Shown here: in pieces, positions 46,827 to 57,400 of the stretch
Numbering within the stretch: position 1 is the stretch's first letter
How the letters are laid out: each line of letters opens with the position of its first letter
NCBI GenBank assembly: GCA_013399305.1
Contig: VXAI01000137.1
Coordinates: 765,592-829,591 of the forward strand
Direction of reading: 5' to 3'
Length of the DNA stretch: 64,000 nt
DNA from: Rostratula benghalensis
Taxonomy: Eukaryota; Chordata; Aves; Charadriiformes; Rostratulidae
Notes under the pieces: generated by a model
The model's input: only the letters and a program-made list of their open reading frames with translations
What the model was told of the DNA's origin: nothing
The model's database searches: none
Translations under genes and position numbers: made by a program

Positions 46827-48590
46827 GAGGGAGGGAGGAAAAGGGTTCATTCCATCGCACAGGTGCAAACACACACACATGCACTCCAAGTGCAGAAACC
46901 TCTCTTTCTAGTTAAAGCTAGTGGCTAAGGGAAAAAAAATGAAATTGAGAAGAAGACCAGAAAGTCTGGCAGACATTAACCCACACTGCACCGACTGCCC
47001 AAGCCTTGCACCTGCAAGAGGTGGTTATGGAAGCCTGCGGACAAAAATCTGGCCCTTAACACAAGCCATCCCTTTACTTGTTTTAAGCTCTGGCTTGCTT
47101 CTATCTGACCCCAGGTATTGAGCCCAGAGGATCTCCAGTTTCCCTGCACATTCTTCTCAGTCCTGAGCATCAAACAACACAAGAGCAATTTCTCTTTGAG
47201 TGAGATTTATTCCTGGCCCCCAGACACCCACTAGAGCCAGGGCATTTGGATTAGGTTAAAAAAACAAAAAATCAGAAGAAGAGCCTGTGAAGGGGAAATG
47301 AGAAGATTCCCATCAAAGCCTGCAAGTGATCACCACTAAAGTCAGGGACACAGGCACAATCTCGGCTTGGAAAGCTTGGAAAGTTGCCAGTTGTGGGGAA
47401 TTTGAAGCATGCACAAGCAGTTTGCTCTGTTCCTGTTCTTCTTTGCCAGCATCAGTAACAACCCCCACATGGAGCTGGGGTGCTGGGACAGGTAGAGTTT
47501 TCTTCTGACTGAAGTATGGGTATTCTTAAATGTGAGATGTTCGTATTAGGCTGGGGGATTAGAGCCTGACTGACAGTTCAATGGGGATTTGTCCTTGAAG
47601 CTGCCCATGAACCATTAGCACCTCTGCAAGACAAGATGAAGGGGAGCAAGAAGGATGGGACTCCAGGATCATACATGAGTTTCAAAGTGCTCAGTCCATC
47701 ATAGTGACCACTACCAGACACATGCACACTCCCACAACTGTGCTTGTCACCTCTACCACAGGAATATCCATTCCCACTGCCTCCACATCTGTCCCACCCA
47801 AGAATGTGCTCCTTGGAGCACAAGATACAGCACCTCAAGCTTCCCTACCCTCCTTTAACCCAACACACACACGGGCAGAGCTCCCAGGGACCAACACAGT
47901 TTGGCAGCACATTAATCCTGCTTCCCGGAAGGCTGTACTCACTGGGCTTCATTCTGCAAAGCCGGCTGGTATTAAAACATCAGCATGATGCTTCCCGAAG
48001 GTCAACTACCAGGGGACCTATTCTGGCAGCTGCTTGTTTGTTTGTCTGAACATTATCTAGGTCTGGTTGTTTATTTACATCCATTGAAGTATCAGACAAT
48101 AAATATCCTCTCCCAGTAGCAAACAGATGCTTGCACTCGAATGTTCTGGCTAGCGTTGGCTTCAAAACGATCTGCTTAATGAGCAAACAACACTATTAAT
48201 CTTTAAAGACACAGGCTCTGGCCTTCACTCAGCTCCCACCCTGGCCATGGCTAGCCCTACAGGCATCCTGGCAAAGAACCCATGGGCCTGATGGATGAAA
48301 GAAGGTAAAAAATACCTTCCAACACTCAACTGGTGCTTTTCAGCCTTATCTGGGTCTCCCCAGCCACTGTAGAGTCCACAGGAGGGTGAGGTTTGAGTAC
48401 AGTCTCCTAGGCAAGTTGGTGGAAGATGCCTCAGTCACACTTCTAAGAGGAAGATGGGTTTTCAAGGTTGGGATCATATGATTATCAAAGACAGGGACAC
48501 AATAAACCCCTCCAAATCACGGGTATAGACTCAAAAAGGGGGGAGGTGATTTGGATTAGGGCCAGGGAAGGAGTAGGACATAGGCCCTGG
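46827..48590. other. Intronic sequence without a recognised gene
   Basis: A CACACACACATGCACTCC run follows the gap at about 46868. At 48040-48200, GTTTATTTACATCC, CAATAAATATCC and GCTTAATGAGCAAAC mark an AT-rich block with two CpGs (GCACTCGAATG, AAAACGATCTG) that may be constrained. No exon found. Confidence 0.5.
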
Positions 48591-48774
48591 GAGACTGTGG
48601 TTCCTGTGAGTTTGGAAGAGCTTGGATGCTGCATCCCTGGAAGTGTTGAAGGCCAGGATGTACGTGGCTTTGAGCAACTTGGTCTAGTGGGAGGTGTCCC
48701 TGCCTATGGCAGGGGATTTGGAACTAGATGATCTTTAAGGTCTTTTCCAACTCTAAGCATTCTGTGTTTCTGTG
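48591..48774 (+). mobile_element. CR1 LINE 3' end
   Basis: GCATCCCTGGAAGTGTTGAA, GGCTTTGAGCAACTTGGTC and GATGATCTTTAAGGTC, ending GCATTCTGTGTTTCTGTG. A forward copy of about 185 bases. The first 30 bases are degraded, so the left edge is soft. Confidence 0.88.
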
Positions 48775-50810
48775 AAAAGGGTCAAAGAAAAGCACTGGGG
48801 TTGGAGGACAACAAAGGAATTGGTGCTGGGAAGTATTTAGTCCCATTGATGAAAGACAAAGCATGACCATGGCAAAAAATAAATATATTTAAGCTCACCA
48901 GAGCAGCAGAAACACCTGCCTTTGAGACTGAAGCAGTGATCCTGTCCTGTGGTCTGAGAGGACAACATACCTCTGTTGGCATGTCATTTCTCCACCAAGC
49001 TAGATGGGGATGGTCTCTTTTCGAAAGCCTTATTGTACAGATGTGGAGGCTAGGTGAGAAAGAGGTGAAGTGACCGAGCATGCCAGCAGGAAAGCTGGGA
49101 AAACCTCACCCAAACTGCATGTCTCTATATCAGCAAATAGCATCATGTAAAAGGAGTTACCTGTAAAGGGACATTTTCTGCTAAAATCTAGCATGACTAG
49201 ATGAGCTTCAGGAGTTTTACTTCAGACCCATCAAGCCTTGATTCCATAGACTGAATCAGTATTTGGAGAACTTTAACCAGCTAATTGTCCAGCTATTTTT
49301 TTATCCAAGAAGAAAACTCAGCTTATATACATTAAGACTGCTCTGCTGTATGAATCACAGAAAACTATGCACAGACAACCAGTTCTCTTCAAATTTGTCT
49401 TCAGAGTCACTTTAAAATCACTGTCCAGAACCAGGACTGGGCTACTCCCTCACCTCCATTTTATTGTCCCAGCAGCTTGGACTGGTTACTGGCAGCAAAA
49501 GAATTGCCAATTTTGCTCAGCTGTTTCCTACTCTTCTAAAACCATCATCTCTGGCCCAGAGCTTAATTCCTGGCCCACCAGAGTCAAAATGAGACCCTCT
49601 CCATTAACTCCTTTGTATAAAGCATTTGAAAACCATCCAGGACTCCTGAGAGTGTGGTCAGGAGCAGGATCATGATGGCCTGCCAGGAGGACAGCAGGAG
49701 CAGGAGCTGGTTGGATTATAGCAATTACAAACAATTAAATTAATAACTAAGTGGAAGAAGGAACTGGTGAACCATGGCTCACTCAGCCAACTGTCCCTCC
49801 CTGCCACTCTGCTTTTGTGCAGCGTCAGCAGCCCCCAGGCTGATGAAGTTAAAGGGAATCCATCATTGCCATCCCCAATGCTTCCAGACAGCGCTCCAGC
49901 AGCTCCTGCTCAAGTCATGCTGGTGGTTTATTTTGGCTGTGAAATTGCCCCAGTTCCCAGGGGAGGTGAATAACTGGCTGCCAGGGAAGATTGCAAGGGT
50001 GGATTTCAAAGGCAAAGCCCCGTAGGTCACAGAATGCATCCCCACTGTCTCCTCCTGGACGCAAGGGAGTGAACCTGCTGTGGTACGGCCTCTGAAAGGA
50101 GAAGAAATATTTTTGGGGCAAAGAAAGACATCCCTGGCAGCACAAACTGTGTATTCCCCATATCTTGAGGCATCCTTCTTTTGTCCTGGCTGCCTCTTTC
50201 TCACAGGGCTTCTCTCTGAAATCACCACCATTATTTGTTGCTATTGGATTAAGGATCTGCAAACCTCATTTCTAGGAGATCCAAGCAGCCCCGGAGCCCA
50301 GCACATCAATCCAGGCTGCTCTGAGCGGTGCCCAGCCACAGTCTTACGACTACACAGGGGCCTCTAATACTTCATTGCTTTTCCAATATCAGTTCCTCCC
50401 TGTTTTATGAACCTAATGTTCCCCAGTGGAAGCTGGGACTGCTGGCTGCTGCTCCTGGCATAGCGAGGGGGAAAAGACACAGCAGACAGCATATGATCTA
50501 ATGTCAGGCCATTGTGATGATCATCTCTTTCTGCTTTTCCATTGATTTGGGTTAGGTGATGTAGCTCTATTGATCTTGGCAAAGACGGGGAAGGGGCTGG
50601 TGACACTCCACGCTGCTCCTATTTCTCTCCGTTTTGGCGTGTGTTTTCCAGTCGAATAATCTGTTCTAATTTGCCTAAAGCCTATTAACAGGAGATCAAT
50701 TTCTAATAAAACATGACATTTCAATAGCCCCGTCTATCCACCGATCCAAAAAAGCCTTTAAAAACACTAATTGAAAAAGCAAGGGGTGAGGTATATCTTT
50801 CTTGTGTCTA
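48775..50810. other. Intronic sequence without a recognised gene
   Basis: No repeats over this 2 kb. Frames up to 122 codons overlap on both strands at 49863-50367. At 50500-50720 there are AT-rich words with CpGs (CAGTCGAATAATCTG, CTAATTTGCC, CTATTAACAGG), a weak candidate for constraint. Confidence 0.5.
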
Positions 50811-50920
50811 ATAGAATCACAGAATCGTAGTATCATAGAATCATAGAATGGTCCAGGATGGAAGGGACCTCCAAAGGTCATCTAGTCCGAACCTCGCAGC
50901 CAACAGGGACACCCCCAACT
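50811..50920 (-). mobile_element. CR1 LINE 3' fragment
   Basis: ATAGAATCACAGAATCG, then TAGTATCATAGAATC, GTCCAGGATGGAAGGGACC and TCATCTAGTCCGAACC. It carries extra terminal octamers (four or five versus the usual two), then breaks off after about 110 bases. Confidence 0.93.
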
Positions 50921-51062
50921 AGAGAGCAGCCACCAGCCCTCTCTCTTTCCTTGTATGGAACTTTTAATGTGCTGCTTGCATGGGTGATGCCAGCTCTGAG
51001 AGTACTTTCAGCCATATGGAGAGCAGGATCCTGGAAAACCATCTGTTTAGTCTTCTCAACAT

Positions 51063-51250
51063 TCATAGGATCATAGAATCATTCAGGTTGGAAGAGACCC
51101 TTGGGATCATTGAGTCCAACCATCAGCCCCACTCTACAAATTCCTTCCCTACGCCATATCTCCCAACACCACATCTAAATGACTCTTAAACACATTCAGG
51201 GATGGGAACTCAACCACCTCCCTGGGCAGCCTATTCCAATGTCTGACCAC
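51063..51250 (-). mobile_element. CR1 LINE 3' fragment, 'CCAACCATCAGCCCC' subfamily
   Basis: AGGATCATAGAATCATTCAG, GAGACCCTTGGGATCATTG, ACATTCAGGGATGGGAAC and GGGCAGCCTATTCCAATG. A different subfamily in the same orientation as the copy ending about 140 bases before. Confidence 0.93.
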
Positions 51251-51644
51251 TAAATGACCATTCATGCTTTCAATGCTGTCTGGACCCCAACATGCCGTGA
51301 TGGCAGCCACTCACATCAGAGGTGATGTCAGTTGAGCTAGAGAAGAGATTTGACCCCAGCCTTTTGCTTACAAGGGAGACCCACTCCCTAAATTTGCAAT
51401 TTGCTTTGTGCCTTGGCAAGGCTTACTTCTAAAACTCCATCCCAGCATCATCACACAAATGTCTGTGTGATCACTCATCCAATTTCATCCAGAGACCCAA
51501 AGTTGTACAGACAAAAACTCTCCTTCAGAAGGCACCTACAGATGCAGAGAGAGCACACATCTTCTCCACACAACAGAAGGGACAGCAAACTGGGTTGATC
51601 TTGAAATCCCTTCAGGTTCCTGATTCATGTTTCGTTTGCCAGAG

Positions 51645-51733
51645 AGGGTTTTTTTGTTTGGTTGGTTTTGGGTGGGTTTTTTGGGTGGGTTTTTTTTTGT
51701 TGTTGTTGTTTTTTTGTTTTGTTTTTTTTTGTG
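51645..51733 (+). repeat. T/G-rich low-complexity tract
   Basis: Runs of T broken by G and GG (TTTTTTGTTTGGTTGG, GGGTGGGTTTTTTGGGTGGG, TTGTTGTTGTTT). The four GGG runs at about 51670-51690 make a G-quadruplex possible on this strand. Confidence 0.85.
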
Positions 51734-52624
51734 GTTAGCAAGCATGTAAGACTTATTGCTACAGTACTGCAAAAGCCAAGGAGAATGGTTCTTTCCCCCC
51801 TTCTCCATCCACAGAGCTCCCAGGGCCTTTTTTCCAAGCAGCAATGACAGGGTTTATGTCAAACCAAGACATCCCTATCTATCTGCTGAAACTGAGGTCT
51901 CCCTTGCAGGGCAAGCACGGCACACCCGGGCTGAGGGGGGCTCCTATTACTCCAGCAGGCAAAGGAGGAAATGTAGGGCAAGATGTTGATGGCTACCTGT
52001 TTTCCTTTTCCAGGGAGATACGGGTCACCATGCTTTGACATGGCCACGAGATACTCCAGTTTCATGGTGAAGCACTGTCTCACAGCAGATCGAGCGTGCA
52101 GTGATCTGGGATAGGCTGCAGTGAACATTCTGCTTTGGGCCAGAGGGTCCTGCAAGTCAGGAGATGAACTCCTAGCTGACAGAAGTCCCCTTTCCTTCAC
52201 ACTCCTTGGCACGCAACTACTGTGCCATGCTACTGTGGGAATCCACCCACTTTTATAGCAAGAGATACTCCCAGCTGCAATGAATTTATGATTTAAAATA
52301 GACATAAATAAAAGAGCAGCCTGTCATTCTGGGCTTGGCCAGCACCTAGCACAGTGGGTTTATGACTGCTGCTCCCAGTACTATTAAAAAAAAATAATAA
52401 ATAACTACAGCTTGAAGTATGGCTAGCCAGAGTGTACCTGGAGTGCAGGGCTCACCCCACATTAAAACAACTCCAGAGCTGGGCACAGGGGAGAAAAGGA
52501 AGAGGATGACCAAGTCCCTTCTCTCCCTCACCAGGGAGAACATGTCAGGTGTGTGCAGCTTTCAGAGCCAATTGACAGATGACATCATTTTTGAAAGCAT
52601 GGTTTACACACGCTCCCCTGGCGC

Positions 52625-52800
52625 TCCCTGATTGATAAATTAGACACTCATGAGCCATGTGCTAATCAATGCAAATCATTAGTTTGTAACAACACAAGGC
52701 AAGCTCGGCAGAGCTCATTTTTCAAGGTAATGGCCTGCCAAGTGATCAGCATTCAGCCACCAGCCCTGCCAAGCGATCTATTAACAGGCTGTTGGCACTC
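52625..52800. promoter_or_regulatory. Candidate conserved intronic element with exact octamer
   Basis: The POU octamer ATGCAAAT lies at 52669-52676 between GTGCTAATCA and CATTAGTTTG, with GATTGATAAATTAG just before and CGATCTATTAACAGGC after. No repeat is present. It lies 8.7 kb upstream of the plexin exon. Conservation is untested. Confidence 0.3.
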
Positions 52801-53073
52801 ACCTATGGCATGGGGCTGAGGCCTTTGCTGTCCAGTCCCCCCCCCACAAGGATGGGGTTGTGCTGCTCAGTGGAAGAGCCAAGGCCCAGAACTTGCTATT
52901 CCTCCTCCTTCCTCTCCACGAGGCACCAGAGCTCCTGCCCTGTTCCCAGGCTTCATTAACACAGGCCACCTTGGTCCCAGTCTCTCACTGCCTGGCACCC
53001 CCTGAACACTTGTTCTCTACTTACTCCAACCCTGCAACCTTAAATAAAAGGGATGCATTTCCCGAGGCCTTCT

Positions 53074-53300
53074 CATCTAAATCTCCCCTCTTTCACTTTA
53101 AAACTGTTACCCCACGTCCTACAGCTCCACTCCTTGATCAAAAGTCCCTCCCCATCTCTCCTGTAGCCCCCTTTAGGGACTGGAAGGCTGCTCTAAGGTC
53201 TCCCTGGAGCTTTCTCTTCTCCAGGCTGAACAACCCCAACTCTCTCAGCCTGTCCTCATAGAAGAGGTGCTCCAGCCAGCTCTCTGATCACCTTTGTGGC
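53074..53300 (-). mobile_element. CR1 LINE piece lacking its 3' end
   Basis: ATCTAAATCTCCCCTCTTTC, CAAAAGTCCCTCCCCATC, CTCTTCTCCAGGCTGAACAA and TCTGATCACCTTTGTGGC. The 3' core and octamers, which should lie just left of 53074, are absent, so the copy lost its 3' part after insertion. The loss edge is at or near CCTTCTC. Confidence 0.9.
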
Positions 53301-53880
53301 ATTCATTGGGTGGCAGTACATAAAGTGCACAACCCAAAATGCTTGCCTACCCCTGGACAGCTATTTAGCATGGGTCAAACTGCAGAAAAAACACAATTCA
53401 GGTAGCATCACTACCAGAAAGTCTCTAAACCCTGCATGCTTTCTGTTCAGAAAGACCCAGAAACACAGCACATGTGTGAATGGGACTGACCAGGGATGAA
53501 GATCTCAACGTAGTTGGCCTGGAGTAGAAATCCTCACATTAAATAGCTCAGAAATAGAGAAAATTAGTAATATGGGATGGTATGGGGACAGATGGATCGC
53601 AACATGAGCAGGATCATGAACATAAGTCTTTTATAAGTGTCTCTTCATGGAGTTGGGGGACCAGATTCCTCCCAGAGATGAGCTCATCCCTCAGTACTGG
53701 GAAGGCAGTGACCCAGAGGGCTGGGAGCCCTGTGGTGGGGGGTGCAGAGCAGCACCACAAAGGGCCCTTTGACTGTGGCCAGACAGGGAGCTTTGAGACA
53801 CCCACGGACTCTCATGACACTGCGTCACTTGAGAGGAAGCCAGCTGCCCTTTGGCAACGGGAGGCATGGACGCATGGGCA
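53301..53880. other. Intronic sequence without a recognised gene
   Basis: Nothing recognised apart from long chance frames in GC-richer DNA from 53582 on. Confidence 0.5.
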
Positions 53881-53884
53881 GGAG

Positions 53885-53952
53885 AGCAGGCAGCAGCACA
53901 CAGATGGGCACGGGCAGCAGAACACATGTCAACACAGCAGTACACAAGAGGG
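53885..53952 (+). repeat. Degenerate CAGCA/ACACA minisatellite
   Basis: GGCAGCAGCACACAGATGG, GGGCAGCAGAACACATG and CACAGCAGTACACAAG are three related units at 14-24 base spacing. A fourth similar unit, CCCAGCAGCACACATGG, appears at about 54508, beyond the CR1. Confidence 0.6.
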
Positions 53953-54112
53953 GGGAGATATTCAGGGAAGCAGGGGCATGGAGACGCCCAAAGACACCCA
54001 CACAGAGCTGTACACATGCTGCACACCAAGGCTCATCTGCAAGGACTGAAGATGCACTCACCGATGTGCCACGGGGTTACTTGGTCACCAGCCAGGGAAG
54101 GTGCAGTGATGT

Positions 54113-54463
54113 TATCATAGAATGGTTTAGTTTGGAAGGGACATTAAAGATCCTGCAGTTCCAAACCCCTGCCCTGGGCAGGGACACCTCCCACCAGACC
54201 AGGTTGCTCAAAGCCCCATCCAGACTGGTCTTGAACACCTTCAAGGATGGGGCAGCCACAGCTTCTCTGGGCAAGTTGTTGCAGTGTCTCACTACCCTCA
54301 CAGCAAAGAATTTCTTCCTAATATTTAATCTAAATCTCCCCCTTCTCAGTCTGAAACTTACCCCTTGTCCTATCTCTCCATTCTCGGATAAAGAGCCTCT
54401 CCCCATCTCTCCTGTAGCTCCCTTTAGGGACTGGGAGGCTGCTACAAGGTCTCCCTGGAGCCA
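54113..54463 (-). mobile_element. CR1 LINE, 5'-truncated
   Basis: Begins TATCATAGAATGGTTTAG and has CCCTGGGCAGGGACACCTCC, CTCAAAGCCCCATCCAGAC, CACAGCAAAGAATTTCTTCC and GGTCTCCCTGGAGCC. About 350 bases. It makes up a large part of a 277-codon open frame that is therefore not a gene. Confidence 0.94.
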
Positions 54464-57400
54464 TGTAAAGATGAGCACAGGCATGCACCGAGTGTACTCT
54501 CACACCCAGCAGCACACATGGGGAATGCAGGCATCAGCCCCAAAAAAGGACCTGCTCCCTTGGAATCTGATCTAAATATGGGCATTTACACACACCTCGG
54601 GTGGCGTGGTGCCCTGCGCAGCACCAGGCATCATCGAGGGCAACAAGCTCAATCACAGCCTGTCACATTCAATCTTGGAGACAAGCAGACATCTTTGCAA
54701 TTTCCCTTTGCAGCGTATCAGAGGCGGACTAAAGCTCCTGCTTTGTTGAGGATTTGGGCACTTTCCTTATTTTCCCTAAACAAAACAAATCAAAAATCCT
54801 ATCACAGAGATTATATCACTGGTCATGTAAGAGCCTCTGTTCTTGCAGTGATATTTGTGCCAAGAACTGGTGCTAAAATGACTACAGAGAGAGATGCAGA
54901 GAGTGATGGGCTGGGAGTGTATAACTGAAATACAGAAATCCAAAGGCTGGAGGTCTTTGCTCACTCTCTTGCTATGAGCTGTGGGCTGGATGGGTGCGTG
55001 GAGTCAGGGCTTGGGAACAATTCCTGTCAGCAATGTGGGGACACATTATCTTCAAGGCTAGGGGGAAGGGGAAACTGAAAAAGAAGCTCTCCAAAGAAAT
55101 CAGCCAGCCCATACTCTCTGTCCAGTCCTTTTTGTCAGTTGACATCCCTGGGGCTAAGGTGGAGATAATGAGGTCCCACATATCTCTGGGCCCCAGCCCC
55201 ACTGACAGGGTTGTGCTCTGCAAAGGTTATTGTAATTCAATTGCTGACTCTTTCAGTTCCTGGGCTTCTCAATGCCAAGGTGACCTATTAAGAACTTAAT
55301 ATCAGATAAGAAACATCCCTTGAAGCCTTTCTAACCTTTATAATCTATGTTTATCCCCAGGAAAAAAAAAAAAAAAAAAAAGAGAGAAAGAAAAAGAAAA
55401 GAAGAGAGAATGGTTATCTTCCAATATTGCCTCAGATAAAAGGGAAATACCATCTGTGGACAAAGCTCTACACTTGCCCTTTCTCCTCTTCATGCAAGCA
55501 GCCAGAAAACTGACCCAGCTCTGAAACAGTGGAAGAGGCCTCTTCTATTCACCTGCCATAGCTTGATCCTCCCCTGAAGGCTGCTCTCATCTGCTGATCC
55601 ACCGATGGTTCCTCTGCTTTTGTCTCTGGTGTCTGATGTGTCTCTCTGCAGGCCAACCTCAGCACAGACCACCTGTCTCACCAGCCAGTCCCAAATGAGT
55701 AGCAGTGGTCCCAGCAAGTGCCAGCCCTTCCATCACCCAACTTCCATCAAGACCAAATGCCCCAACAGCCATCTCTTCTCTGCTGTGTCTCACTGAGGTC
55801 TTTGCCTTCCCAAGCCTTCCTCTCATCGCCCATCAACTGAACCCTCAGTAGTGACCTAAAGCTCTCTCTCATGGTTTGTTTTTTTTCTTCCAAGGCCACC
55901 GTACAATTTGTTGGTCCTCTCCAGCATTGCTTGGCTGGATTCACCTGCAGTCTCCAGAACTGAGATACAAGGAGCTTCCAGTCACAACTGAACAGAGAGA
56001 CAGCTGCCCCTCCAAACTCCTGCAGAAAAGACCACACTAAACACATCCCTGCTCACTTCCTCCATCTCCTCAAGTCCTTCCTTGGAAAGGACCACCAACG
56101 ACCTCAGTTGTGACAGCTTCTGAATGGTCCTGTATGCTCTCAGCAGCCTCTTGGTTTTATCAAGGTCCCCTAGCATCCCCAAAATATCCAGCCACCTGTG
56201 CTGAGAGCTACTGCTGTGCCCTCTTCTTCTGAGGATGCCACATGAGGAAATGTGAATGGTGGGAGGAAAGCATTAGCAGCCATGGCCCTTGCTCCACCTC
56301 AGCTAAGAGAGTAAATGGAGGGAGCATAGGGGCTCTCAGCTCAGGGGACAGGAGGATGAAGCGCACTAGGAGGTAGAAGGGACATGTAATGAGAGAGAAG
56401 ATAAATAATCCCAAGCCCAGAGAGCAAAATTCTGGTCCCCCATGGTGACAACATGGGGCCAACTCCAGCATGACATCATAGGTCACTGGACATGGAGCTG
56501 TGGAGCAGTGAATATCAACAGTCCTTTTTCCCAGCTACCTCCTTTGCACAGCCTCTTGCTCCAGCCTGAGATGGCAACACTGAATGCTCTCTGTTTTCCT
56601 TCAGCTTCTTATTTGGCTCCAGGTTTAGAGCAAGGAACTTTGAAAAATCAGAATCTTAAACCACAGCAGAGCTATGAACTCTCCATGTGACTAGAGATGT
56701 CACCTACCTTGTCAGTGTTTTACTCTCCACACTTTTCATTGAAATGCTTGTGGATTGTATGATTTTTTTAGGGGACAGCTTCTGTGGCTGCATGAAGGGT
56801 TAATTGGAAGTTCTTGAGATAGGAAGCACAGACTCAAAAAATACCACCATGGCTGTGCACCCCTCAGGTCAGAGAGTGACATGGACAAACCCAGCATATT
56901 GCATGATCACACACTCATGGCTCTCAGATCATTATTAGGGGGCATTTCCAGAGAGGTCTTGGGTGAGTAAAACTTGATTGGCATTGGAAATCTTCAAATG
57001 AAAAGTACCATGGAAGTTCAGTAATTATTACCTCCAGTAAGGTAAGAATGGCGCGTATCTCCAGACCCTAAATCACAGGGGTTCCTTGTACATCCATCAG
57101 AATTAACCAAATGTGTATTCAAAGCCCTTGATTGAATTATCTAAAAAGTAATGCAGATGAATTTGAAAATAATGGTGTCATAGGCACATTTTTAATGCCA
57201 ATAAATCACCAGGCAGGACCATCAGTGTAAAGTCCCCGTATACAGAGAGACACGAGGCAGAAAATGCAGTGGTCAAGGATGGCAGCGAGCAGTTTCCTCC
57301 CCAGCCAAGCGCACCCCAGCATCTTGGAAAGCATCAACCCAGGTCTATGGGAGTGAAGATGACCACCCCACGGAGGAAACAGAACCCTCTGTGTGCACTT

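Larger units (their letters stand above)
51251..53073. other. Intronic sequence with a T/G-rich tract
   Basis: Besides the T/G tract at 51645-51733, nothing coding was recognised. Frames up to 148 codons (51859-52305, minus) lack domains. Confidence 0.5.

Noticed and set aside
46653..46928. Open frames running through the N block
   Set aside because: They cross an assembly gap and have no coding meaning.
53742..54575. 277-codon plus-strand open frame, the longest in the window
   Set aside because: About 350 of its 830 bases are an antisense CR1 and the rest has no domain; opposite-strand frames of similar quality overlap it.
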